Below, one piece after another: positions 48,309 through 60,374 of a stretch of 64,000 bases of DNA. The DNA comes from Cucumis sativus (taxonomy: Eukaryota; Streptophyta; Magnoliopsida; Cucurbitales; Cucurbitaceae). The notes beneath the pieces are model-generated. The model saw nothing but the letters and a program-made list of their open reading frames with translations. It made no database searches and had not been told where the DNA came from. Position 1 is the first letter of the stretch, and each line of letters starts with the position of its first letter. A program made the position numbers and the translations under genes. The stretch lies in contig NC_026660.2 in assembly GCF_000004075.3 (NCBI RefSeq), forward strand, positions 27,469,498 through 27,533,497. Direction: 5' to 3'.

Positions 48309-50609
48309 CATACACACACTCGCTTATAAACTATATACTAAGATTGAAGTTTAATATTCAACTCAATTCTATCTTATTTTTATGGGTTTATACTCAATTC
48401 TCTAATCATATATTTTGTTATATAGTATATACTCTTCCTACCTTTTTTTTATATATAAATTATTTAAAGTTGTTTTATTAGGTATGACCATACTTGCTAA
48501 TAATAATTTGGTAATAGTGTTCAAATAGCCCCAACAATATCTATTGCTAAAACCAAATTGTAAAGATTGAATTGGGTTGGAATTGGATTCAATTTTTTAT
48601 GTTTTTTTTTTCAAGTTGAGATTTGGGTTAATCAATTGCAGCAATTCCAAATATTTATGCATTAATCAAAAAACCAATTGTAGTTGTCTGCTTAAAATTA
48701 ATTGGCAGTAATATGCTTTTATTTTCATTTAATATAATTCTAAACTTTAAAATTTGAAATATAATGAAAACCATAAAAATATTATTTTCAAGATTTGAAT
48801 TATACATATAAAAAAAAAAGAGAGAATTCACATTATGTATCAAAGATCCCATAAATTCGAGACCATAAAAAAAGAAAAGAATAGAAAAACTATGTGTCCA
48901 ATTATATGGGGCAAATCACTTTGATCTGGTCAGCCAATGCATTCAAAGTCATTTAATAAAATGTAGAAAAATGAGAAGTTCCATTTTTTTCCAAATGGTC
49001 AAATAAACACAATTGCACCCATTTCTTTCGTTCTTTGGCTAGGAAAAATACTTAACTTAATACAACAACTTATTTTATTAACTCGTTAGGTTACTTTTTA
49101 ATATTGTTAAATATCAATATTACGAAAAAATTTATAAATTCATGGATAATATATTAAGTTTAGATTAATATATAAAACAATTTATATTAATTTACATGTT
49201 CGATAATAATTTATTAATTGTATGAAGATTTAAAATAATTGTAGAAGCTCATTGGTCTTCACGGCAAATTTGAAGGACAAAAATAAATGCTTGTTGAATT
49301 TGGGCATGTGGGTATCCCCTCTTTTGTTTTTATTTCTCTACCCACTAAACTTGGACTTCACCTTTTCTAACTAATAATTATTGTCACAATACTTGCTGAT
49401 GCACATATTACATATGTATTGCCTCATTTTATACCTTTCTTTCATTGGTTCTTTCGTCCACTCTAATTATAATTAATTATATGTATAGAAAATAAAATAA
49501 AATATTTTTATATTTAGTGTAATGGTTGCATTCATAAAACTTTATGATTTAAATTGATACAACATTTAAATTTAAGGTTTTGAATCAATACAATTATTAG
49601 AGTTTAGGGTTCAAATTGATAAAAACTCCACGGTTTAGGTATATAAATTGAAATTTTCTTAAGTAATACTATAAAGTATACAACATATTGACATTTTTCA
49701 TGTATCTAAGTAGAACATTTCTTGCATTTTTTTTCTATCAATGCTAACAAAACCTACATTCTTGACACTTTTTTTATACAAATATATTTGTGTTTTCTTA
49801 TATATTAAGTAACATTGTTGTTGACAATAATTTTACAATGATATTCTTGGCCTTTAATAAACGCTACCGTTAATGTCAGTTTGAGTATTTTTGTCATGAT
49901 TATTAATTTCTCTGTTGTATTGACACCAACTTGAATGATGATTTTAAAAAGTCTTAAGTATTGCATTCTTATTTTATGTAAGCGTCTTAATTTGATTTTA
50001 CCTCTTTGCTTATAGATGGTGGTATTCATTTAATAATAATATTGATTCATAAAATCACATTATTAATTAGTATTGTTGATTTTAGTAATGATTTTAGTGA
50101 CAACCTAGTTTTAATGATTTTAGTAATTAGTATTGTTGATTTGTGGTATAGTTGAGGGTGGATTAGACATTCCCGAACCGCAGAAGAAAATATTGTAATT
50201 AATTTGTGTTTAATAAGAACAACGTCTTCTATTTTATTTATTTAAAAATAGTATAATAATATACCCTTTTTTAGAGATGGAAGAGTGTGTAGAAAGGTTG
50301 GGAATCTTGGGAATGGATTCAAAAAAGACAAAAGTTTGATTATGATATATCATTATTGGAAAAGGAGAGTAGTAAGAGAAGACTTGGAAAAAAAAAAAAA
50401 AAGTAGAAGAAAGTGGCAACAAACTCTTTTCATTCAAATTAATACCATTTAAACCTTATTTATATACGAAAATAGTTGCATATTGAATTTAAAAAGGCCA
50501 AAAGCGTGGCGACTACCATGGGGACGCAGATTGACAAACTCAAAGCCAAATCACCAAAACGAAATTTGCTTTCTAAGGACGCTATCTCCGATCATAATTC
50601 TTAGAGCCC
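48160..50609. other. Intergenic region with AT microsatellite
   Basis: An AT dinucleotide run of about 40 bp at 48266-48304 is followed by a short ACAT/ACAC run. The rest is AT-rich. A direct repeat of TTTTAGTAATTAGTATTGTTGAT type occurs near 50070-50140. No gene seen. Confidence 0.5.
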
Positions 50610-50646
50610 AAGGCAAAGACACCGCTCAACTTCGTGTCTATAAATA
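50610..50646 (+). promoter_or_regulatory. Promoter of paralog C: AAGGCAAAG box and TATA
   Basis: AAGGCAAAG at 50610-50618 is followed by TATAAATA at 50639-50646, with the ATG at 50700. The same AAGGCAAAG box lies 81-90 nt before the ATG in paralogs D and E, so it is conserved in both sequence and spacing. Confidence 0.5.
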
Positions 50647-50699
50647 CTATTTCCTTTCTTTGATTTCTCTATCCCCCCCAATTTTGGTCGCCCAACATC

Positions 50700-52334
50700 A
50701 TGAATTTCAAAGACATGGCCGTTCCCCAGTCCGTCTCTGCTCTCTTCTCCGCCTACGCCTCCTTCGCCACCACCATGATGCTCATCCGTTCCCTCACCAA
50801 CGAACTCCTCCCCGCCAAACTTATCTCCTTCTCTTCAATTTTCGTCTACTTCTTCGGTTCTATTTCTTCTCAGACTAAGCTCGTCATTGAGGAGAATTCT
50901 GGGTTTGCCATGAACGAGGTTTTTCAGGCCGCCGAGTTTTATCTCCGTACTAAAATCAGCCCTTCTATTGATACTCTCAAGGTCACCAAAACCCCTCGTC
51001 AGAAGAAAGTCACGCTTTCCATCGATAAGGACCAAGAAATCATTGATTACTTCGAGAATATTCGCCTCCAGTGGCGATTTCTCTGTTCCGTAGATGAACG
51101 CAATGGGGGTGGAAGCAGAGAGAAGCGTCAATTTGAGCTTTCGTTTCCCAAGAAATTCAGAGACAGAATTGTCGATTTCTATTTACCTTATGTGTTGAGA
51201 AGGGCGAAGGAGATTAAAGAGGAGAACAAAGTTGTCAAGATTTTTAGCCAGGAATGTCAGTATGATGACGACAGTGGCGGGAATTGGGGCTCTGTAAATC
51301 TAGAACATCCGGCGACGTTTGATACGCTGGCTATGGACCCTGAGTTGAAGCAATCGATAATCGAGGATTTGGATAGGTTTGTTAGAAGGAAGGATTTCTA
51401 TAAAAAAGTGGGGAAGGCTTGGAAGAGGGGATATTTGTTGTATGGTCCTCCTGGTACGGGAAAATCAAGCTTAATTGCTGCCATGGCTAACTACCTTAAG
51501 TTTGACATTTACGATTTGGATCTCACAAACATGTACAGCAATAGCGATCTCAGGAGGGTTTTGTTAGCCACAACAAATCGATCAATTTTGGTGATCGAGG
51601 ATATAGATTGCAGCGTGCAAATACAAAATCGCCAAAGTGAAGAACATTTTGATCAATCCAGCAGCAAGGTTAGTTTTCATTTTTCTTTGTTGTGCTCTAA
51701 TTATAATATCTGAATTACATTACTCGGAATAAAAAACTGAGTTGAGGATTTTGATTATAATTTGCAGTTTACCTTGTCGGGAATGCTTAATTTCATCGAC
51801 GGATTGTGGTCAAGTTGTGGAGACGAAAGAATCATAATCTTCACGACGAACAACAAGCACCGATTGGATCCTGCTCTGCTACGGGCGGGTCGGATGGATA
51901 TGCATATAAACATGTCGTATTGTAGCCGTGAAGGGTTGAGGGTGTTGGTGTCGAACTACCTCGGTGGGGAAGCGACTAAGCACAGTACGTATGGAGAAAT
52001 AGAAGAATTGATCGGAGAAATGGAAGTGGCCCCGGCAGAGATAGCAGAAGAGCTAATGAAGGGGGAGGAGACGGAGGCGGTTCTTGGGGGACTGGTGGGT
52101 TTTCTGAAACGTAAAAGAGAAGAAGAGAGGAAGGAGAAAGAGGAGAAGAAAGAAGAGAAAGGAGAAGAAGAAGAAAAAGTAGAAGAAGAAGAAGAAGAAG
52201 GGGATAAAATAGTAGAAGAAGAAGAGGCAACGAAGAAGACAAACTGGGAATTGAGAAATAGAGTGAGAAGAACTGGATATGGATATAGAGGACGTGGGCG
52301 AGGGCGTGGGTTCACTCGGCGAATACCGATGTGA
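50700..52334 (+). CDS. AAA ATPase, BCS1/HSR4 type, paralog C
   Basis: Two exons, 50700-51668 and 51768-52334, with a 99-bp GT-AG intron between the Walker B and sensor-1 coding parts, giving 511 residues. N-terminal membrane helix, AAA-associated domain, Walker A GPPGTGKSS (about 248), Walker B ILVIEDIDCSV, sensor-1 IIIFTTNN. The arginine-finger segment reads LLRAGRMD, where most relatives have LLRPGRMD. The C-terminus is unusual: a long glutamate-rich run is followed by a basic, glycine-rich end (GYGYRGRGRGRGF) that paralogs lack. Comparison with E and D suggests this tail is read in a shifted frame through sequence that is 3' UTR in the other two. Confidence 0.9.
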
Positions 52335-53645
52335 ATTGGTGGGTGGAGTGCTTAAGCATCGAGGGAATAGAAGGAAACCCTGTGTTTTTGTGATTGGGGT
52401 TTTGTCCGTCTTTGTCAGAGGCCAAGTGGACTCAGAGTTGTTGGGTTCGAGTTTAGTTATTGCAATAAATTGCGTGAGTGTGAAAAGAGCCCATCATATA
52501 TTACACAAAATTTTCAATTATAAACTGTGTGATTATATTAAAGTATATGATAAAAATACTATGTATATCTCAGCTTATAGATTCAATTTCTTGAACCTTC
52601 AACGTAAGAAAGACAAACTTTAATATAAACTATTGGTATACAATTGTAATTTGTTTAAGCTTTGTTTAAAATTTTCTTAACTTTTATAATCGCAAAACAA
52701 CCCATTTTAAAGTTAATTATGGATATCATCTAAACCAAAACTTTAATATAAACTAAAAAATCTCACAATAAAATCTTCCAAAATTACAAAATCTTAAATT
52801 TGGCCAAAGAAAAAATAACTTTAAACACTAACTCTACAAATGAAAAAGCTACATATGGGTCAGCTCCACCATGAACACAGTGGTAGGAGTAAGATGGTGT
52901 CAATACGAATAAAGTCTTCAATCCAACTCTTTTCAAGAATTTATAAATTAAGAAAAAAGAAAGTCAAAGCTTAGTAAATTAAGAAAAAAGAAAGTCAAAG
53001 CTTAGTATTAAGTTGTTGTTTTGTTGTTTAGGTTGCGTTATTGAAGGAAGTGTTGAGGACTTGAGAGATGGGTGACTAAGAAGTGTTGAGAATCTATAAG
53101 AGTATATCTAAATACTTAGTTTAAATTGCGTGAAAAGACTTGAGGTGCTCAAATAATGGCAGGTAGGGTCTCTTAGGCTAAAAGAGGATGGTATTGAAAG
53201 GGGTGTGACAATTGAGTAGACCCTACAAATGAGTCATAAAGGTCAAAAGAGGCTTTGAGGGCCTTGAGAAATAATATATTACAAATAGATGAGTCCCTAT
53301 TGGATCACCATTCATATCTCTACTATATTAAATCTCTTTGCATACTCTTTTTATCTTTATGTTTTTTAATTATCATATTTATCCTCATTGAGTGGTTGTG
53401 ATTTTTTGGAATGAAAGTATCTTCAAATTTTTAGTTTACAAAAAAAAGCTATATATTTTTAAAAATAAAGTATCTACCTTTTATAATTATATATATAGTG
53501 TTGTTATATATGTATCCACGTTACCACTATCACAATTGAAATAACCAACTTTATTTCAATCTACCTATATTGCTCCCACCTTAGAATTAAGATTCAAAAT
53601 AACGCGGGTTTAGGGTTTAGGATGCTTTTGAATTTAAATTGGGAA
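52335..53645. other. 3' flank of paralog C and intergenic DNA
   Basis: The 114-codon frame at 52279-52623 overlaps the end of paralog C and has no recognisable content. A perfect 31-bp tandem duplication lies at 52945-53006 (unit containing GAAAGTCAAAGCTTAGT). No other gene seen. Confidence 0.45.
52945..53006. repeat. 31-bp perfect tandem duplication
   Basis: 52945-52975 and 52976-53006 are identical, with the unit starting AAATTAAGAAAAAAG. Confidence 0.85.
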
Positions 53646-54765
53646 AATGGGTGGTTTTAAAATAATTTAAGTAAAATGGATTTGTTTTTTTTTTTTTTTT
53701 GTTATTTAATAAATTCCTTTTTTTAAACACCAATTCATCACTTCTTATTCTCTCTCCTTCTTTCTTTATTATTATAATTTTTAAATTTTAATGAATTATT
53801 TACCAATTATATACTTAATGATTTTTAATAATTTTTTTCACAAATTTTTATTTACTATTATATACTTAGTTATTTTTAACTTAATGATTTTGTAATAATT
53901 TTTTTTAAAAAATCACAAATTCATATTTACTTAATTATTTTTTATTTAATGATTTTTGTAATAATCTTCTATTTTTTATTACACAATTCCATGTCTACCT
54001 AATATGTTTGATAATTTCTTCTTTATTTTATTAGTATGTTTTTCTCCTCAATCTATTTCATAACAATCTTACTAAGGAATGGATAATTTGGTTAATAATT
54101 TAAGATTTAGCAAATAATTTTTAAAAGATTTATATAATTAATCTATATGTTTTCCTTTCATTTCTTATATTTTAGATGTATTGAGTTCATTCAAATAAAA
54201 GTATATGTATTATGAATATTGTTAATTCTTTTAATGTTTTATTTATAAGTTTGATTGATTAATTCTTTTATTGCTTTAATTAAATTTAAATTTTATATAT
54301 TTGGATCGATCTTTTTCAAAACGATGTCGATTTAAGATTTGCATTATAAACTTGATCCATACAAAATAACAAAAGAAAGGAAAACATATAGAATAATTAC
54401 ATATTTTTTAAAAAAATCATTTATTATTGATAAAATTATCAAAATATTATAAACATTGTTATTAAATAGATCGAGAAGAAAAATATAATAATAAAATTAA
54501 AAGAATAAATTATCAAACATATTAAAAAAAATAGGAGCGGCATAATAAAAAAAATAGGAATAATAAATTATTACAAAAGTTATTAAAAATAATTAAGTAA
54601 ATAATAGTAAAAATGAATTTATGATATTTTTTAAAATGATTAAGAATACGATGAATAATAAATCATTAAAATAAAAAAGTAAAAAAAGAAAGAGAGAAGA
54701 AGAGAATAAAAATGGGTGATTGATGTTTAAAAAACTTAAATAAAAAAAAGAATCCAGTAAATGAC
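53646..54765. mobile_element. Long imperfect inverted repeat (fold-back element)
   Basis: The left arm (about 53700-54190) matches the reverse complement of the right arm (about 54345-54765) along its whole length. Paired blocks in order include TTTTTAAACA with CAATCA, TTATTCTCT, TTTACTATTAT, TTTTGTAATAAT, AATATGTTTGATAATTT, CTCAATCTATTT against CTCGATCTATTT, and CTATATGTTTTCCTTTC. The loop is roughly 150 bp. The left flank begins with AAATGGGTGGTTTTAAAA, shared with the element near 7028. No coding capacity; transcription would give a long hairpin RNA. Confidence 0.6.
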
Positions 54766-55030
54766 ATTATTGTTGCTAAACTTATGTTTCTATTATTTAA
54801 TATATGAGTATGATCACATTATGTTTCATGTTAATTAATTTTGTATGACACCAACATTAGCTGTTCATCATGCATGGTGTTTTCTATTCATCACATTCTC
54901 TCAACTCGGCCTCAGCCAAACAAAACCCTAATCACAAAAACTGGAATTCACATAAATCATCATCGCCACACAGTACACACCCCCTCTTCATGCATCCTAT
55001 CCCATCTACAATTTCTTTCCCATTTATTTC
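54766..55030. other. 3' flank of paralog D
   Basis: Downstream (minus-strand sense) of paralog D. The part next to the stop is homologous to the C-terminal coding end of paralog C and to the 3' flank of E. Plus-strand frames here are shadows of paralog D. Confidence 0.5.
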
Positions 55031-56559
55031 TCAATTCACACTTTCTCCTTCTTTTAATTCTTCTTCTTTTACTACTTCCTCAATTTTACCATCCCCTTCT
55101 CTTTTTTTCTCTTTCATCTTTTCTTCCCTTTTACGTTTCAGGAAATTCAACAGACCTCCAAGAACTGCCTCCAACTGCTCCCCCTTCATTAGTTCTTCCG
55201 CTATCTCTGACGGTGATACTTCCATATCAGCTCCTATCAACTCTTCTATTTCTCCGTACACACCATGCTCAGTTGCTTCCTCCCCAAGGTACTTCGACGC
55301 CAGCACTTTCAACCCTTTGGGGCTACAATACGACATGTGTATATGCACATCCATACGACCCGCCCTCAGCAATGCTGGATCCAATTTCTCCTTGTGGTTC
55401 GTTGTAAAGATTATGATTCTTTCGTCTCCACAACTTGACCATAATCCGTCAATGAAATTAAGCATCCCCGACAACGTAAACTACAAACCACAATAATAAT
55501 AATAATAAAAAGAGGCCACATTTCGAACAACATAATTTACAAATTTCAATCAGGGCACAGAAAAAAGAGAGACCAACGAAAACTGACCTTGCCATTGGGT
55601 CTACCATATCCTCTGTCAATCTCTCGATTCTGTATTTGCACACTGCAATCTATATCCTCAATCACTAAGATCGATCGATTCTTGGTGGGTAACAGATTCC
55701 TCATGAGATCTCTATTGCTATCGATGCTGGAGAGATCCAAATCGTAAATGTCAAACTTAAGGTAGTTAGCCATGGCGGCAATTAAGCTTGATTTTCCCGT
55801 ACCAGGAGGACCATACAACAAATATCCCCTCTTCCAAACCTTCCCCACTTTTCTATAGAAATCTTTCCTTCTAACGAACCTATCCAAATCGTCGATTATC
55901 CATTGCTTCAACTCAGGGTCCATGGCCAGTGTATCAAACGTAGACGGATGGTCTAGATTTACCGAGCCCCACCATGCAAAGGGTGATTCCTCATCACCAC
56001 CACTAATATCTTGGCTACATATCCTCACAGTTTTATTCTCCCCTTTAATCTCCTTGGCTTTCCTCAACACATAAGGCAAATAGAAATCAACAACTCTGTC
56101 TTTGAATTTCTTGGGGAACAAAAGCTCAAAGTGGCGTTTCTCTTTTTTATCATGTGAATCTGCGGAACAAACCAATTTCCACTGGAGGCGAATGTTTTGG
56201 AAGTAATCGGTGATTTCTTGGTCCTTATAGATGGAAAGCGTGATATTTTGCTGGCGGGCAGTTTTGTGGACCTTGAGAATGTCCGTAGAAGGGCTGATTA
56301 TGGTACGGAGATAAATATCGGCGGCCTGAAAAACTTCATTCGGGGAGAGCCCAGAACTCTCGTCGATAACAAACTTAGTCTGAGAAGAAAGGGATCCGAA
56401 AAAGTAGACATAAATTGAAGAGAGAAGGGAAATGAATTTGGCAGGAAGGAGTTCGTTGGTGAGGGAACGGATGAGCATCATGGTGGTGGCGAAAGAGGCA
56501 TAGGCGGAGAAGACGGCGGAGACAGACTGGGGAACGGCCATTTGTTTGAAATTGATCAT
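55031..56559 (-). CDS. AAA ATPase, BCS1/HSR4 type, paralog D
   Basis: Minus strand, exons 56559-55588 and 55480-55031 with a 107-bp GT-AG intron at the same place as in C, E and F; 473 residues. The ATG at 56559 gives MINFKQMAVPQSV, matching E. N-terminal membrane helix, AAA-associated domain, Walker A GPPGTGKSS, Walker B ILVIEDIDCSV, sensor-1 IIIFTTNH, and LLRAGRMD in place of LLRPGRMD, as in C. Residues about 10-115 are identical to E, whereas the rest is much more diverged, the mark of gene conversion. It sits head to head with E across 511 bp. Confidence 0.9.
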
Positions 56560-57070
56560 TTTGGGCAATGGTGGAAGAGAGTAAGGAAGAAGGGGAATTG
56601 TATTGTATTATTGAAGGAGGTCGGGTTGTTCCTTTGCCTTGAGCTTCAAGAATCATATTAATGGAGATTTTGCCAAATTGCATTTTGTTATATGACTTCA
56701 AGAATGGTAAGTTATTGATTTTGCACGTCTATTTAGTTGTTTTTTTCACTGTTTTTTTAACTAATTATTTTTATTAAAAGAAATAAAGAAACAACTAAGC
56801 GTTGGTGAACTTTGAATTAAAAAGAATCGGGTCAATTAATCGCCGCAAATTTTATTTCTAAATTTGAATGTAAAATTAAATATTTGCAATCTTGGTAATT
56901 CATAAAGCACCATCAGACAAATTGAATTTAGCTTACAAAGTAAGCAAAAGGGTAAAAATTGTGTTCGTCTTTCTTGAAGCCTAAGGCAAAGGCACAGCCA
57001 GACCTCCTCTATAGATAGTAACACAATTCATCTTTTTGTTCTTCCATCCCCAATCCTGAAAAGGCACAAC
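56560..57070. promoter_or_regulatory. Shared bidirectional promoter of paralogs D and E
   Basis: Only 511 bp separate the two divergent start codons. AAGGCAAAGG occurs on the minus strand at 56640-56631 (81 nt before the D start) and on the plus strand at 56983-56992 (88 nt before the E start), each followed by an ACCTCCT block. A TATAGATA lies before E at about 57010-57017. The centre is AT-rich. Confidence 0.5.
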
Positions 57071-58583
57071 ATGATCAATTTCAAGGAAATGGCCGCTCCC
57101 CAATCCGTATCCGCCGTCTTCTCCGCCTACGCCTCCTTCGCCACCACCATGATGCTCATCCGTTCCCTCACCAACGAACTCCTTCCTGCCAAATTCATTT
57201 CCCTTCTCTCTTCAATTTATGTCTACTTTTTCGGATCCCTTTCTTCTCAGACTAAGTTTGTTATCGACGAGAGTTCTGGGCTCTCCCCGAATGAAGTCTT
57301 TCAGGCCGCCGATATTTATCTCCGTACCATAATCAGCCCTTCTACGGACATTCTCAAGGTCCACAAAACTGCCCGCCAGCAAAATATCACGCTTTCCATC
57401 TATAAGGACCAAGAAATCTCCGATTACTTCCAAAACATTCACCTCCAGTGGCAATTGGTTTGTTCCAATGATTCACACGATACAACGACAGAGAAACGCC
57501 ACTTTGAGCTTTCGTTCCCCAAGAAATTCAGAGAGAGAGTTGTTGATTTCTATTTGCCTTATGTGTTGAAGACAGCCAAGGAGGTTGAAGAGAAGAACAA
57601 AGTTGTGAAGATCTTTAGCCAAGAATGTAATGATTATGATGACTATGCGGGCGCGGCAACTTGGGGATCTGTGAATCTGGATCATCCGTCAACATTCGAT
57701 ACGCTGGCCGTGGACCCTGAGTTGAAGCAATGGATAATCGACGATTTGGATAGGTTCGTTAGAAGGAGAGATTTCTATAGAAAGGTGGGGAAGGCTTGGA
57801 AGAGGGGATATTTGTTGTATGGTCCTCCTGGTACGGGAAAATCAAGCTTAATTGCCGCCATGGCTAACTACCTTAAGTTTAACATTTACGATTTGGATCT
57901 CACCACCATCTATAGCAATAGCGATCTCAGGAGGAATCTGTTAGCCACCAGGAATCGATCAATCTTAGTGATTGAGGATATAGATTGCAGTGTGGAAATA
58001 CAGAATCGAGACAGTGGTGAAGAATATGGTGGATACAATAACAAGGTCAGTTTTCGTCGGTTCTTTTTTTTTTTTGGTGCTCTAATTGGAATTTGTAAAT
58101 TATGTCGTTGTTCGAGATTTATTTTTCATTCATGGTTTGCAGTTTACGTTGTCGGGGATGCTTAATTTCATTGACGGATTATGGTCAAGTGTTGGAGACG
58201 AAAGAATCATAATCTTTACAACGAACCACAAGGAGAAATTGGATCCAGCATTGCTGCGGCCGGGTCGTATGGATGTGCATATACACATGTCGTACTGTAG
58301 CCGTAAAGGGTTGAAAGTGCTGGCGTCGAATTACCTTGGGGAGGAAGCAACTGAGCATGATGTGTACAGAGAAATAGAAGAGTTGATAGGAGATATGGAA
58401 GTATCACCGGCAGAAATAGCGGAAGAACTAATGAAAGGGGAGGAGACGGAGGCGGTTCTTGGAGGTCTGTTGAATTTCCTGAAACATAAAAGGGAAGAAA
58501 AGAGGAAGGAAAAAGATGAGAAGGAAGAAGAAGAAGAAGAAGAAGAAGAAGAGAATGTGGAGAAAATGGTAACTGAGAAATAG
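57071..58583 (+). CDS. AAA ATPase, BCS1/HSR4 type, paralog E
   Basis: Exons 57071-58045 and 58143-58583 with a 97-bp GT-AG intron, 471 residues. Same domain order as C and D; Walker A GPPGTGKSS, Walker B ILVIEDIDCSV, sensor-1 IIIFTTNH and the canonical LLRPGRMD. SSVGDER replaces the SSCGDER seen in the other five copies. The tail is a short Glu/Lys run ending in TEK. The N-terminal third is nearly identical to D, but the middle (KVVKIFSQEC, YSNSDLRR) is closer to C, so the gene is a mosaic. Its 3' flank contains a GC-rich GGGCGTGGCG stretch homologous to the RG-tail coding sequence of C. Confidence 0.9.
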
Positions 58584-59767
58584 AAAGGGGAAAGAAATTA
58601 GGGTATGGATAAAGAGGAGGGCGGGGCGCGGGGCGTGGCGTGGCGTGGGAGGTTGAGTCGAGTGGGTCCGAGCTGAGTGCGAAAATTGAAATGAAGAAGA
58701 AGAGGGAATGGGTAGAGATCCAACGTAACGTAAATTAAAGTTGCTGAGTTCAAATATGCAAACAATAGTTTCCTATCATATAAAATATTTTCATTTAAAT
58801 TAATTTTGCCTTTATATTTAATTTACGCTTTCTAAATTTAATCTCAACTGGTAGCTTTTAAAATAACTATTTTTTATATATATATAAATAAATAGTAAAT
58901 ATAATCTATAAAAAGCATATTATGGTGTTTAATTTCATAAAGTTAATACTAATTTGTTGAGATTTAGCTTTAATCATCCAAGTAAACATATAATTTCTAT
59001 ATCTAAAATATTTGATAAAAGTTGAAGAAAAAATAGGGTTATTAAGAAAAAATGGAAAATGCATACAAATTTTGCTGATATTGAAGAATAATATTGAAAA
59101 AGGACAAATTACAAATTTTTATATTTAGCTATCACTTTGTTTTTTGTTTTGTTTATGGAATTATGTGTATAAACATTGTTTCACATCCAACTTTCTTCTT
59201 TGTTACATACATTATATCGGTTTAGAAAGATCAGACCAATTTTTTTTAGAAAAAAATAGTTTTCAAAAAGTTACATTTTATTTTAAAATATGGAAAATTT
59301 TTCAATTAAGAAATATAAAAAACATTACAAAATATGAAAAATAATACAAATTGGTGTACTTTTCGAGTAAATGGAATTGAGATTTGAATACATTTTTTAA
59401 TTTATTGTTTATTTATTTTAATACTATTTATTTTCGATTTTCGTATTTAAGTTGTCCTCATTTTTAAACACTTTTTTATTTTCTAATTATTATTGTTATT
59501 TTTTAAACCTATAATATAGTCAAATAAGTTATAATAACAATAACTTAGGTTAAATATCATTTTGGTAGTCAAGCATAACCAAAAAATAATAGGGGTTGGG
59601 TTGAGATTACACCCCTAATTTTGGTCTCTATATTTAAGAGTTTATTTAATTTCAATCATGTAGTTGTTAAGATTTCAATAAATGTTAAATTTAGTATATA
59701 TATCAAATCCTCATACCACCCTTATCATCAATATCAAATCCAAAACTACTCCAAAAACCAGCTGCAC
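58584..59767. other. Intergenic DNA after paralog E
   Basis: Begins with a G-rich stretch (58617-58680) related to the C-terminal coding end of paralog C, then AT-rich DNA without a gene. Confidence 0.45.
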
Positions 59768-59940
59768 AGATTTATCTCCGTACTAAAATCAACCCCTCCA
59801 TGGAAAAGTGTCCAGAAATTTTGGATGAATTTCACAACATTCGCCTCCTTCGCCACCACCACCATGATGCTCATACGTTCTCTCACTCAATAATTATGAA
59901 AAAACGACGGGGAGAGAAAGCGGCGGCGGAAATGGAAAGT
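59768..59940 (+). pseudogene. Scrambled AAA ATPase fragment
   Basis: A short remnant related to the cluster genes, with segments out of order. IYLRTKINPSME (like residues 70-90 of F) and ILDEFHNIRL (like residues 110-125) come first, followed by SFATTTMMLIRSLT, which belongs at residues 20-40. The junction falls at the word TTCGCCTCC that both source segments share, pointing to a microhomology-mediated rearrangement. A Lys/Arg/Glu-rich stretch to about 59959 may be a C-terminal scrap. No Walker motifs remain. Confidence 0.7.
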
Positions 59941-59959
59941 ACAGAAGAAGACTTGAATT

Positions 59960-60374
59960 AGAAACAGTGGTCGTCGGCAAAAAGCAATTTTTTCTTTTAC
60001 AAATAAAAAAAGAAAATCCTATTGTCCAGGCTTACTTGTGAAAAGAAAAAAAAAGTGGAAGTTTTCTTTCTACAACTTTTGTCTGCTCGTACATTTATTG
60101 ATACAATTCTGTTTTGGTAAATAAGTATCTAAGTTTAAATGTTATAAAATGCCATTTATATTAAATAATTTTTGAGTCTTGGACTCCATTTACAAGCACT
60201 AATGAAGTACGAAAACAATGGCCATTTTAACTAAAATGGAGTTATATGGACGGACGAAGGTATACAAAAGGAGACGCTCCATGATATGATCGATTGCCCA
60301 TCGCCCACCATCACCTTTTTTTCCGCACTCACCATTTTTGTCATCATTCATCGATTATTGAATCATTTCTTCAA
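59960..60374. other. Intergenic DNA before paralog F
   Basis: 3' flank of the minus-strand paralog F; no separate gene seen. Confidence 0.45.

Noticed and set aside
51956-52315. Minus-strand frames of 119 and 88 codons
   Set aside because: Antisense shadows of the acidic tail of paralog C.
54841-55496. Long plus-strand frames of 188 and 208 codons
   Set aside because: They are antisense to exon 2 of paralog D and its 3' flank; composition (Ser/Pro/Leu-rich) is the mirror of the Glu/Lys tail.
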